Origin: Candidatus Saccharimonadota bacterium
GTDB taxonomy: Bacteria > Patescibacteriota > Saccharimonadia > Saccharimonadales > UBA10212
DNA length: 43,499 nucleotides
Direction of reading: 5' to 3'
NCBI GenBank assembly: GCA_016234585.1
Contig: JACRBB010000029.1
Location: forward strand, 1 to 43,499
In this document: in pieces, positions 28,609-37,708 of the stretch
Position numbering within the stretch: position 1 is the first letter of the stretch
Layout of the letters: each line of letters begins with the position of its first letter
Program-made: the position numbers and the translations under genes
The notes under the pieces: generated by a model
The model's input: the letters and a program-made list of their open reading frames with translations, nothing else
The model's database searches: none
Told to the model about the DNA's origin: nothing

Positions 28609-29754
28609 ATGAAAAGGGGAGTCTGGTTGCCACTATTCGTTTTTGGGGCAGCCTTTTTATTATTGGTTTTTGGGGCCAAAGCCCAAGCTTGGACGGAATT
28701 TAGATCTGGCGATTCGGCAACGGTGTCTTCTGGTGAAACGGTAGATAGCAGCCTTTGGGTCGGCGCCAAGAACGTTGACATTGCTGGCACGGTGAACGGC
28801 GATGTTTTCTGTGGCGCCCAGACAGTTAACATCAGCGGAACTGTTAAGGGTGACGTGATTTGCGGTGCGCAGACTATTAATGTTAGCGGTAACGTGGAAG
28901 GCAGCGTCCGCCTAGGCGCTCAAACCGTTAACCTGACCGGCTCGGTTGGGCGTAATGCCACGGTTGGTGCTCAGACAATCACTACGGATTCCAAAAGCCG
29001 TGTGGGCGGCGATGCCAGTTTTGGCGCCAGCAACACGCATCTGAACGGGCAAGTCGGCCGCGACCTGGCTGTAGGCGGCTCTATGGTTGACTTGAACGGA
29101 GTGGTTGGGCGTGATGTAAAGGGTGGCGCCGATAAGATAACGCTTGCAGGGAGCGCCAAAGTTGGCGGTGGCGTAGAATACACCAGCAAAAATAAGATTG
29201 CCATTGCTGATGGCGCATCCGTGGCCGGCAAGGTTATCCAGCACGCACCCAAGCAGAAGTCTGGCACTTTTGCCTCTTTGTTAATTTTCCACGGGGTGGT
29301 GGCGCTGGTAGCCGCCTTATTCCTTCTGGTAACGGCTCTGATAGTTACAGCGCTGCTGCCGCAGTTTGTCCATAAGGTAAGCAACCAGGCCATGAACCGA
29401 GTATGGTGGGTGCTGTTGACCGGTTTTGTGGCCAGCATCATGGTGCCTATACTTTTTGTCCTGCTACTAATGACGGTCATAGGCATTCCACTGGCCATCC
29501 TGATGATATTCAGCTGGCTGTTAATTGCCTTTAGCAGCGGCCTATTTACGGCTTACTACGTTGGACGGAAGGTATGGCGCACACAAACCAATCCTTTGCT
29601 AAGGGTGCTGGCCGGCGGACCGATTTTACTGATACTGTTTCTGATCCCATACCTCGGCTTCTTTGTAATGCTGGTAGCCTTCTGGCTAGGCGCCGGTATG
29701 GTGCTGCTGGAACTTAAAGATCGCTACCACCGCCCCAAGTACCAGCTAAAGTAA
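28609..29754 (+). CDS. Secreted/membrane protein with bactofilin-like (polymer-forming) repeats and C-terminal TM helices
   Basis: Signal peptide; repeated GTVNGDVFCGAQTVNISGTVKGDVICGAQTINVSGNVEG; four or more TM segments. Confidence 0.75.
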   Translation: MKRGVWLPLFVFGAAFLLLVFGAKAQAWTEFRSGDSATVSSGETVDSSLWVGAKNVDIAGTVNGDVFCGAQTVNISGTVKGDVICGAQTINVSGNVEGSVRLGAQTVNLTGSVGRNATVGAQTITTDSKSRVGGDASFGASNTHLNGQVGRDLAVGGSMVDLNGVVGRDVKGGADKITLAGSAKVGGGVEYTSKNKIAIADGASVAGKVIQHAPKQKSGTFASLLIFHGVVALVAALFLLVTALIVTALLPQFVHKVSNQAMNRVWWVLLTGFVASIMVPILFVLLLMTVIGIPLAILMIFSWLLIAFSSGLFTAYYVGRKVWRTQTNPLLRVLAGGPILLILFLIPYLGFFVMLVAFWLGAGMVLLELKDRYHRPKYQLK

Positions 29755-29898
29755 TCCCCAGATTTCAACCATCAAACACCACAAGCAACCGTTGTATAAT
29801 TTAGCATAAAGTGGTATTATATATTTGTTTTAGGATAAGCCCCATGGCTTTGTCCTAGGCGTATCCCGTACTCTATGTCTCTTGAGAGGGGACTTGAA

Positions 29899-30105
29899 AT
29901 GAAGAGTTGGCAATGGTGGCTTGAGAAGCCGCAGAGGATTGTGATGGGCGTGATACTGCTCATCATCCTGCTGTTCGCAGCCCTCATCATCGTCAAGTAC
30001 CTTCTGTTGCCACTGTTGGCCGGGGCACTCGTGATCATCGTCCTGGTGGCGATTATCCGTTACGCCCTGACGGGTCGCATCGGTGGTCGCGGGAGTGGTA
30101 GCTGA
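29899..30105 (+). CDS. Small membrane protein
   Basis: MKSWQWWLEKPQRIVMGVILLIILLFAALIIVKYLLLPLLAGALVIIVLVAIIRY…. Confidence 0.5.
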   Translation: MKSWQWWLEKPQRIVMGVILLIILLFAALIIVKYLLLPLLAGALVIIVLVAIIRYALTGRIGGRGSGS

Positions 30106-30126
30106 GGTAAAGACGACAAGGGATAG

Positions 30127-30224
30127 GCCTGGGTAGGGGACAGTTTGCCATCTGGCGGACATACTCTACCCAGGCGCGGCCTGGAATTACACTTTGATAA
30201 AAAATCAATTTCTTCCAGGCCGCC
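30127..30224. repeat. Two adjacent inverted repeats with mutually exclusive pairings
   Basis: GCCTGGGTAG 30127-30136 / CTACCCAGGC 30166-30175; GCGGCCTGGAA 30176-30186 / TTCCAGGCCGC 30213-30223; CCAGGC-GCG-GCCTGG 30070+ i.e. 30170-30184. Confidence 0.8.
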
Positions 30225-30257
30225 TTACATTTGATATCAATAGGAGAGGGATAAAAG

Positions 30258-30623
30258 TTATTTATTTTGGCGGCCGCGTTTGTATATTCCACCAAGAATT
30301 GCTAGGACCGCGGCAACGGTAAACGTACCCGCCGCAATAACTGTTCCAGTCCTATGCCTATCCACTGTTTCATGGATTCTGGCATATAGGGTACCTTCTT
30401 CATCGCCAGGAGCGAGTTCTATGTCGCCAAGCTCTACAATTTTATCGGTATCCCCATGCTTGACGCGTGTTGACCAAGGGCTCCCGACCTCGTCGGCGGT
30501 TCTTACAAGCCGTCTATGCCTATAAACCAAGGGCCTTCTTAGGTCGACGGGAGGGTATTCACCTTGTGGGTTCTCAAACTGTTCAAATTCAGGATTAAGA
30601 TCATTACTTTCTGGGGTGGACAT
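30258..30623 (-). CDS. Hypothetical protein with C-terminal TM anchor
   Basis: MSTPESNDLNPEFEQFENPQGEYPPVDLRRPLVYRHRRLVR…; TM near the C-terminus; internal start preferred. Confidence 0.55.
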   Translation of the reverse strand: MSTPESNDLNPEFEQFENPQGEYPPVDLRRPLVYRHRRLVRTADEVGSPWSTRVKHGDTDKIVELGDIELAPGDEEGTLYARIHETVDRHRTGTVIAAGTFTVAAVLAILGGIYKRGRQNK

Positions 30624-30727
30624 GCTAACTCCTATAGCTAAATGGCAGTATATCACGGGCCAAAAAACTATGGACACCAGGCAAAATTAAGCTTATGCTT
30701 AGCCCATTATTAATGGGAGCATGGGTC

Positions 30728-30946
30728 ATGGAAATGAACGCTTTAGATAAACTCGCTTACACGTTGGTTGTAATCGGGGGTCTTAACTGGGGCTTAATAG
30801 GGTTTTTTAACCGTGAGTTAGTTGAAGACATACTGAACTTATCATCCGGTGTATCCCGAACGGTTTACGCCATCATCGGTCTGGCAGCCGTATATATGCT
30901 GGCCAAGATGTTCATGATGATGAGCGAAAAGAAGCCTTCTAAGTAG
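30728..30946 (+). CDS. DUF378 family membrane protein
   Basis: MEMNALDKLAYTLVVIGGLNWGLIGFFNRELVEDIL…SRTVYAIIGLAAVYML. Confidence 0.88.
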   Translation: MEMNALDKLAYTLVVIGGLNWGLIGFFNRELVEDILNLSSGVSRTVYAIIGLAAVYMLAKMFMMMSEKKPSK

Positions 30947-30958
30947 TCTTCTTCACTC

Positions 30959-31903
30959 CTACAAAAAAGCCTTGGTTGTCGCCGAGGTAATGCCGGCGAA
31001 TGCCTGTTTGCCGGCCACCGTGTCGTAAACACCGCTGTTGGTCTTGCTTAAAATTACCAGTACATAGGGGTGTTTGCCATTGTCTATAATCGCTCCGTCG
31101 TGGACGCGGTCTTCTAGCCAGCCGGCCTTGTGGTAAACTTTTACACCTGAAGGAATTGACGCTGGTATGTAGTCGGTCTCGTTGGCGTTTTGCATATAGG
31201 AAAGTAAAAGAGCGGTGTCGGAGTTATTGAGGAGCTGCTTATTATAAAGCTTGCCAAAAAGTATAGCGATGGTATCGGCAGTCAGCGTATTCTGGTCGGG
31301 ATCGTAACTGTTGAGTCCAATCTGTTTGGCATAGTCGCCAAGCTCTTGATGTCCAAGTAGCGAGTTAAACTCAGTCCACGCAGTGTTATCGCTTTGCTCA
31401 ATCAGTTGTTGCAGTTGATATTTGGCAGTTGAACCCCCCACCATGTCGGTTAGGCTGGCCTTGCCGTTCTCTACCTGATGTAAAAAGAGTACGGCCGTAA
31501 GGACTTTGGAAATACTAGCTGCTATAAACGGCTGATTTTCCCCGTATTGGTAGATTTTACCGCTGTTTAGGTCTTGGACGGCGACACCGATGTCAAGTTC
31601 GGGGTGGGCTGCGATAACCGCGTTAATCTTAGCGGCCATGGCGTCTGAGCTGGTTTGACTTAAACCAGGAGGCATAATATTCGCGGCTGTTACTTTCTTG
31701 CTGCCAGTATAATTTGAATGACGGGGTGACCACGGCAAACCGACAAAATGATACAAAAGGCCCAGTGCCACGACTAAAAACAAGACCGGCAAAAACTTAC
31801 GCTTACGCCGGCTCCTAACGGGCTGTGCCTGGGGAGTTGGCCTGTAGTAGTAGTTAGAGCTTGGAGCTGTACTCCTGGGAGTCTGCATATGATGTGTCCA
31901 CAC
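30959..31903 (-). CDS. Class A beta-lactamase-like serine hydrolase, membrane anchored
   Basis: ASISKVLTAVLFL (SxxK), IEQSDNTAWTEF (SDN), YHKAGWLEDRVHDGAII. Confidence 0.85.
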   Translation of the reverse strand: MWTHHMQTPRSTAPSSNYYYRPTPQAQPVRSRRKRKFLPVLFLVVALGLLYHFVGLPWSPRHSNYTGSKKVTAANIMPPGLSQTSSDAMAAKINAVIAAHPELDIGVAVQDLNSGKIYQYGENQPFIAASISKVLTAVLFLHQVENGKASLTDMVGGSTAKYQLQQLIEQSDNTAWTEFNSLLGHQELGDYAKQIGLNSYDPDQNTLTADTIAILFGKLYNKQLLNNSDTALLLSYMQNANETDYIPASIPSGVKVYHKAGWLEDRVHDGAIIDNGKHPYVLVILSKTNSGVYDTVAGKQAFAGITSATTKAFL

Positions 31904-32115
31904 AAAAATTGGCTTTTAGCCTTTAAATGTTAGATCGTAAGACTGAAATTAACCTTAAGTGGATGGCGAATTATTGAACTTTTTTGTTTTTACTTGGCAC
32001 TTATAGAATATACATGGCCAGCAAAAGTTGCACAATAAGCACATGCATAAACAACAACATAGCTGTTATTTTGCAAGCGTTAGCCCATGCTATACTGGAT
32101 GTGTTTTAAAAATTA

Positions 32116-32288
32116 ATTATCAAGAGTGCGGTTCCCTCCGTCGTCAAGACTATGGAGGGTCCTCCGAAGCTTTTTGCGAAGGAGGAAGGGTTCTGGCCCG
32201 ATGACCCGCCGGCAACCCAGTCAAGCAGAGGTTTACCCTGAGCTTGTCGAAGGGTGCCACATCCAGCCCGGATTCCGGGATAGATAAG
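32116..32288 (+). promoter_or_regulatory. SAM-I riboswitch (S-box) upstream of metK, with expanded L3
   Basis: TTATCAAGAGTG … GGTTCTGGCCCGATGACCCGCCGGCAACC … GGTGCCACATCCAGCCCG … AGATAAG. Confidence 0.93.
32236..32254 (-). repeat. REP-like palindromic insertion in SAM-I riboswitch loop L3
   Basis: + strand CCCTGAGCTTGTCGAAGGG, reverse complement CCCTTCGACAAGCTCAGGG. Confidence 0.75.
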
Positions 32289-32295
32289 CTTACTG

Positions 32296-32337
32296 CCCTT
32301 CTATCCCAAAATAACGGTAAAAAGAAGGGATTTTTTT
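32296..32337 (+). terminator. Riboswitch expression-platform terminator/RBS-sequestering hairpin
   Basis: CCCTTCT (32296-32302) / AGAAGGG (32323-32329), then A and T7 ending at the metK ATG; competing GGGATAG/CTATCCC (32277-32283/32301-32307). Confidence 0.75.
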
Positions 32338-33300
32338 ATGTCAACCTACAAAACGGCCGAGAGTGTATCGCCAAAACACCCGGATAAACTGTGCGATCAG
32401 ATATCCGATGCCATACTGGACGCTTATCTTAAAAAAGACCCAAAGGCTCGAGTGGCAGTTGAGGCGGTAGGCGGTCACGGCGAGGTTTTTGTAGTTGGCG
32501 AAGTGACGGCGCATGCCAAAATTGACGTTGAGCCGATAGTCAGGCGACTGGCAGGCGATAAGGTTAAAATACGACACAAAATCGTGCATCAAAGCCCGGA
32601 AATCGCCGTTAAGGTAGACAGTGGCGGAGCCGGTGACCAGGGTATTATGGTAGGTTACGCGACATCGGAAACAAATGAGCTATTGCCGCTGGAAGTGGTC
32701 TTATCCCGGCAGCTTAACCAATACATATTTAAGCGCTGGCCGTATGACGGTAAAACGCAGGTGACCTTAAAGGATGGTAAGATTACCGCTGTTGTAGCCA
32801 GCTTTCAGCATGCTAAACAAGTTGAGCTAGATGAAGCCGTTAAGAAATGGCTTAAAGATAAGCCTAAACTTGACGATGTCCAAATTTACGCAAACCCGTT
32901 TGGGGATTGGAATCAAGGCGGCTTTGACGCCGACAGCGGACTGACCGGCCGTAAACTTGTTGTTGATAATTACGGACCTCAAGTACCGGTGGGCGGCGGG
33001 GCATTTTCTGGCAAGGATGCTACCAAAGTGGACCGCTCCGGCGCCTATATGGCCCGGCGGATTGCCGTGGATTACATTAAAAAACATAAAGCCAAAGAAG
33101 TATTTTGTTACTTGGCCTATGCCATCGGTGTGGCCGAGCCGTTGGAAGCCACGGTAGTCTTGGACGGTAAGTCGCAACTTGTGAAAGGCTATGACTTAAC
33201 GCCAAAAGGTATTATTGAGTACCTGGATTTACGTAAACCCCAGTACGAACAAACTGCCCGTTATGGCCACTTTGGACACCACTTCCGCTGGGACTCGTAA
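32338..33300 (+). CDS. metK: S-adenosylmethionine synthetase (compact, 320 aa)
   Basis: ESVSPKHPDKLCDQISDAILD, GAGDQGIMVGYA, GGGAFSGKDATKVDRSGAYMAR, YGHFG. Confidence 0.96.
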   Translation: MSTYKTAESVSPKHPDKLCDQISDAILDAYLKKDPKARVAVEAVGGHGEVFVVGEVTAHAKIDVEPIVRRLAGDKVKIRHKIVHQSPEIAVKVDSGGAGDQGIMVGYATSETNELLPLEVVLSRQLNQYIFKRWPYDGKTQVTLKDGKITAVVASFQHAKQVELDEAVKKWLKDKPKLDDVQIYANPFGDWNQGGFDADSGLTGRKLVVDNYGPQVPVGGGAFSGKDATKVDRSGAYMARRIAVDYIKKHKAKEVFCYLAYAIGVAEPLEATVVLDGKSQLVKGYDLTPKGIIEYLDLRKPQYEQTARYGHFGHHFRWDS

Positions 33301-33316
33301 GGTGTTAGTAACTAAG

Positions 33317-33402
33317 TTATCCACAGATTTTAAGCATTGGCATTTTATAATATAAACACAAGCAATTGACAAGTTTTTAGAGCGGGAATAGACTGTGGAT
33401 AG
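33317..33402. promoter_or_regulatory. Pair of inverted DnaA-box-like sites
   Basis: TTATCCACA at 33317-33325 (+) and TGTGGATAG at 33394-33402 (CTATCCACA on -), AT-rich between. Confidence 0.45.
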
Positions 33403-33454
33403 TTCATCGTGAGGTGAATCAGTAACCAAAGTCAGCAATGGCGGAAGTTACGGC

Positions 33455-33484
33455 AAAAAAGAGCCCCTCAAAAGGCTCTTTTTT
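33455..33484. terminator. Bidirectional Rho-independent terminator
   Basis: AAAAAAGAGCC-CCTCAAAA-GGCTCTTTTTT. Confidence 0.88.
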
Positions 33485-33521
33485 GTATATTTTGGAACCT
33501 CTCGTGCTAGCATAAGACGAA

Positions 33522-34538
33522 ATGAGTGCAACTGCCCACCCAGGACTTCTGCGGCGATACGGCCTTGTGACGGGTGTGTCGCTTCTGGTAGTGATTGCCG
33601 CGATAATGTTTGGCGGACCGAGCGTTTTACTGCCAATTATCGCCCTGGCAGCCATAGAAATAACTTTTAGCTTCGATAATGCCGTTTTAAATAGCCAGGT
33701 GCTAGCTAAAATGAGCAAAATCTGGAGGACCCTATTTTTAACGGTCGGGATTGCCATAGCTGTTTTTGGCGTTCGGGCCATACTGCCCTTGGTTTTGGTG
33801 TCTTGGGCATCTGATAACGGCTTGTCACAGGTACTAGACCAGGCTTTGCACCACCCTGACGTCTACGCCGAAGAGTTAAAATCTGGCTATCCGATAATCG
33901 CGGCCTTCGGCGGGGTCTTTTTACTTATGGTCAGCCTAATGTTTTTTGGTGAACGCAAGAAGGTTAATTGGCTTAAAAGTATCGAAAAGCCTCTGGGCAA
34001 CTTCAACCGGCCATGGCTGGTGTCTGTTACTGGAGCTACCATAGCCATACTGCTTGTTTATCTGGTCTTATCTCCGGGTAGTAACAGGATAGCCCTTGCC
34101 GGGCTATTGGGAGCGTTGATATTCCTGGCTGTCAAAGGTGTAAGCGGCTTTTTGCTGAGCCGCAGCAAAAACTCAGCCCATCATGGACTTATCCAGTTTG
34201 TATACCTGGAGTTGCTGGATGCGTCGTTTAGTTTTGACGGAGTGGTAGCCGCCTTTGCTATCACCAAGGAAGTGTTTTTAATAGTTGCCGGGCTAGGCAT
34301 TGGTGCGCTATATCTGAGGTCTATGACGTTGCATCTTTTAGAGAAAGGCACATTGACCAACTACCGCTATCTGATACACGGTGCCCATTATGCTATTTTG
34401 GCATTATCGATCCTGCTGCTGGCCGGTATCCGGTTTGAAGTACCCGAAGCCGTAACTGGCATAATAGGACTGGCTATCATATTGGTGGCCTTTGAAGGCT
34501 CGCGCCGCCATAACAAAGTTACCCTGACAACAGTCTGA
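33522..34538 (+). CDS. DUF475 / TerC-like integral membrane protein
   Basis: ITFSFDNAVLNSQVL, ELLDASFSFDGVVAAFAIT, multiple TMs. Confidence 0.85.
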   Translation: MSATAHPGLLRRYGLVTGVSLLVVIAAIMFGGPSVLLPIIALAAIEITFSFDNAVLNSQVLAKMSKIWRTLFLTVGIAIAVFGVRAILPLVLVSWASDNGLSQVLDQALHHPDVYAEELKSGYPIIAAFGGVFLLMVSLMFFGERKKVNWLKSIEKPLGNFNRPWLVSVTGATIAILLVYLVLSPGSNRIALAGLLGALIFLAVKGVSGFLLSRSKNSAHHGLIQFVYLELLDASFSFDGVVAAFAITKEVFLIVAGLGIGALYLRSMTLHLLEKGTLTNYRYLIHGAHYAILALSILLLAGIRFEVPEAVTGIIGLAIILVAFEGSRRHNKVTLTTV

Positions 34539-34997
34539 CTATCGCATCATGCCGCCATGCGGGCCGGCAGGTGGCGTGGGTAAAACATCATCCAGGTTAG
34601 TGATGCCGTTATCTTTGGCCCAGGCTTCCAGCTCGTCGTGGAGTTTTTGATGATTGGCCATGCGATCTTGGTGATTTTCGGTTTTAAATTCTGATTTTAA
34701 TGAGTCAAGCTTGGCGAGTAGCTTTGTTTTTTGATCTTCGGTCAGCTTGCCGTTCTTAACGGCAGCCGTGAGTTTATCTTCCAGTTTCTGTTGGCGATCT
34801 TTATCATGGGTGGCCTGTTCGTCCTTAAAGACTTGCTGGACGTCCGTTGGATTCAGGTGGAATTTGTCAGCAAGCTTTTGAACAATAGGCGGGTAGTCAC
34901 TGCTAGAAGTGGCGGCCATTGCCGTTGTTGAAATGCCGGCTATACCTATGGCTCCGGTTACGGCTGACGCGACTATTAATGTTTTGCTGTATTTCAT
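34539..34997 (-). CDS. Secreted hypothetical helical protein
   Basis: Signal peptide MKYSKTLIVASAVTGAIGIAGISTTAMAA; start at 34997 preferred over 35213. Confidence 0.7.
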   Translation of the reverse strand: MKYSKTLIVASAVTGAIGIAGISTTAMAATSSSDYPPIVQKLADKFHLNPTDVQQVFKDEQATHDKDRQQKLEDKLTAAVKNGKLTEDQKTKLLAKLDSLKSEFKTENHQDRMANHQKLHDELEAWAKDNGITNLDDVLPTPPAGPHGGMMR

Positions 34998-35084
34998 ATC
35001 GTGCTTTGCTCCTTTGATTAGTTTAAGCCTTGATAGAATACTTGCTAAAACTGAAGGAAAACTTAAGTGCCTACAGTCTAATTC

Positions 35085-35109
35085 TGGCACTCTTGACATG
35101 AGAGTGCCA
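35085..35109. promoter_or_regulatory. CIRCE-type operator (HrcA site)
   Basis: TGGCACTC-N9-GAGTGCCA, overlapping TTGACA (35093-35098); TATAAT at 35118-35123; upstream of clpC. Confidence 0.85.
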
Positions 35110-35197
35110 AGTTCTGCTATAATGGTTTGTATAGCGGCAATCCAAAAATAACCGCCGCCAAAAAATTTTAAATTACAGAGGGAAAGAGTATCACCAA

Positions 35198-37675
35198 ATG
35201 ATGCCAAACTCACCTGATTTTCAGGATTTTTTATCTCACTTAACCAATAACGCGTTGCAGAGTTTGAAGCACGCCGACGCGATTGCTAGAGCCAGCGGTA
35301 GCGCTTACATTGGCACGGAGCACCTATTGCTGGGTGTGCTGGCCCAAGATGGCTCCCTGGGCGCCAAAATATTAGAAGGCGCCGGTGTAACCCTGGACCG
35401 GGCTCGCTTGGCGCTTAATTTGACGCCTAAGACCTTAGTTATAAATATGGGTGGCAAGGGTCTGTCCGAGACTGCCAAGTTGACCTTGAAAATGGCCTGG
35501 GAAATCGCCCAGGAATTCAACCAGGACCACTGCGGCACAGAGCATATTTTGTATAGCATCCTTAGTCAAAAAAATGCTCGGGCAACGACTTTAATGCGGG
35601 ACATGAGCGTCGATACTGACCGCCTGAGCAACGAAGTCGAACAGTTTCTGAGCCGCCAGCAGTATGAGGATGGCGAAAGGGCCGCCGGGGGCCAACGTCG
35701 CCGTGGCGGTGGTAAAAAGACCGCCCTGGAATTTTTTGGCACCGATATGACCGAGCTGGCCAGAAAGGGCAATCTGGACCCGGTAGTCGGGCGCGAGCCG
35801 CAAATCCGCCGGGTAATCACTATTTTAAATCGTCGCACCAAAAATAACCCGGTGCTTATAGGTGAACCGGGTGTTGGCAAAACGGCCATCGTAGAAGGTA
35901 TCGCCCAGCGTATCGTTAATGAAGAAGTGCCCGATAGCTTGCTGAACAAGCGGATTATTACCCTGGACTTAGCCGGTATGATAGCCGGTACCAAGTACCG
36001 TGGTGAGTTCGAAGATCGCCTTAAAAAAGTAATTGCCGAACTGGAGCAAGACAAAAGCGTGATTGTGTTTATTGACGAGTTGCACCTGATTGTTGGGGCC
36101 GGCTCAGCCGAAGGCAGCATGGACGCTGGAAATATCTTAAAACCTAGCTTAGCCCGCGGTAAAATCCGTATGATAGGCGCCACGACCACCGACGAGTACA
36201 CCCGCCACGTAGAAAAAGATGCGGCTTTGGAACGCCGCTTCCAACCGATTCAGGTACCCGAGACCACGCTCCCGGAAACGGTATCCATATTAAAGGGTCT
36301 AAGGGGCCATTATGAGGAGTTCCACGGTGTGAAAGTCAGCGACGAGGTATTGGCCGATACGGCCCAGTTTGCCCGCCGCTATATTAAAGATCGCTTTATG
36401 CCCGACAAGGCGATTGACCTACTAGACGAAACGTCGGCCTATTTAAGAGTTAACAAGGGCAAGACTCCGCCTCAACTGCGTACAATGCAAAAAGAGCTGA
36501 AACTTGCTAACACCCGGATAGATGACGCTGTGGAGGCCGAGGATTACGAAAAAGCCGCTCGTCAAAAACAAAAGGCCAGCCAGATCAGCGAAGAAATAAA
36601 GAAGCTGGAAACCAAGCATAAAACCGGCAAACCTATTACCATTACCAGCGATGACGTTGCTGAAACCGTGGCCAGAATAACCGGCGTGCCGGTGACCAAG
36701 GTTATTCGCTCCGAAGCTAAATACCTGGTAAATCTTGAAAAAAACCTCAGTAAATACATCGTCGGCCAGAGTGAAGCCGTCGAGACCGTATCTCGGGCAG
36801 TCCGCCGCAGCCGCTCTGGGATATCCAGCGAAAAGCGACCAATAGGCTCGTTTGTTTTCTTAGGCCCAACCGGCGTTGGCAAGACCGAACTAGCCCGCGT
36901 CCTGGCCAGAGAGTTCTTTGGCTCAGATGAAGCCTTGATTAAGATAGACATGAGTGAGTTTGGTGAGCACCACACGGTGGCCCGCCTGGTGGGCGCGCCG
37001 GCCGGTTACGTCGGTTACGAGGATGGCGGACAATTGACCGATAAAATCCGACGCCAGCCTTATAGCGTGGTGCTGTTTGACGAAATCGAGAAAGCCCACC
37101 CGGATGTGTTCAACATGCTGCTGCAGATTCTGGAAGATGGTGCCCTAAGCGACGCCAAAGGCCGTAAGATTGACTTTACCAACACTATCGTAATAATGAC
37201 CAGTAACCTAGGTGCTGAAAAACTCCAAAAAGAAGCCAGTTTTGGTTTTGGCGCCGCCACGCGTGGTGATCTGGATAATCTTGACGAGCTGCACGCCGCT
37301 AACAAAGACAAAGTTCACGAAGAACTTAAGAAAATGATGCGGCCGGAACTACTGAACAGGATAGACAAGATAATCGTCTTTAGGGCCTTAACCAAAGCCG
37401 ACGCCTTGAAGATACTAGACCTACAACTAGAAGATTTACGCGAACGCCTGGTTAAAAAGGGCATTGGTCTGGAAGTCAGCAAAGCTGCCAAAGCCCGTCT
37501 GTTAAAAGAAGGCTACGATGCCCTTAACGGCGCCCGGCCGATGCGGCGCTTACTGCAAGAAACCTTGGAAGACGCGATTGCCGGCGGGTTGCTGGACGAT
37601 ACCTATCATAAAGGTGACATTGTCAGCGTCGGCGCTAAAAAATCCGAGCTGACATACGCCGCTCTCCCCGAATAA
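35198..37675 (+). CDS. clpC: ATP-dependent Clp protease ATP-binding subunit (ClpC-like, UVR motif)
   Basis: Clp_N repeats, [38 protein letters not shown] (UVR), [17 protein letters not shown]. Confidence 0.93.
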   Translation: MMPNSPDFQDFLSHLTNNALQSLKHADAIARASGSAYIGTEHLLLGVLAQDGSLGAKILEGAGVTLDRARLALNLTPKTLVINMGGKGLSETAKLTLKMAWEIAQEFNQDHCGTEHILYSILSQKNARATTLMRDMSVDTDRLSNEVEQFLSRQQYEDGERAAGGQRRRGGGKKTALEFFGTDMTELARKGNLDPVVGREPQIRRVITILNRRTKNNPVLIGEPGVGKTAIVEGIAQRIVNEEVPDSLLNKRIITLDLAGMIAGTKYRGEFEDRLKKVIAELEQDKSVIVFIDELHLIVGAGSAEGSMDAGNILKPSLARGKIRMIGATTTDEYTRHVEKDAALERRFQPIQVPETTLPETVSILKGLRGHYEEFHGVKVSDEVLADTAQFARRYIKDRFMPDKAIDLLDETSAYLRVNKGKTPPQLRTMQKELKLANTRIDDAVEAEDYEKAARQKQKASQISEEIKKLETKHKTGKPITITSDDVAETVARITGVPVTKVIRSEAKYLVNLEKNLSKYIVGQSEAVETVSRAVRRSRSGISSEKRPIGSFVFLGPTGVGKTELARVLAREFFGSDEALIKIDMSEFGEHHTVARLVGAPAGYVGYEDGGQLTDKIRRQPYSVVLFDEIEKAHPDVFNMLLQILEDGALSDAKGRKIDFTNTIVIMTSNLGAEKLQKEASFGFGAATRGDLDNLDELHAANKDKVHEELKKMMRPELLNRIDKIIVFRALTKADALKILDLQLEDLRERLVKKGIGLEVSKAAKARLLKEGYDALNGARPMRRLLQETLEDAIAGGLLDDTYHKGDIVSVGAKKSELTYAALPE

Positions 37676-37708
37676 TAAGCCAGGCTGCTATACTTTTCCT
37701 AGCAGTAT

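Noticed and set aside
35566-36201. 211-aa antisense ORF within clpC
   Set aside because: Lies entirely within a strongly conserved ClpC coding region; no independent start or promoter signal seen.
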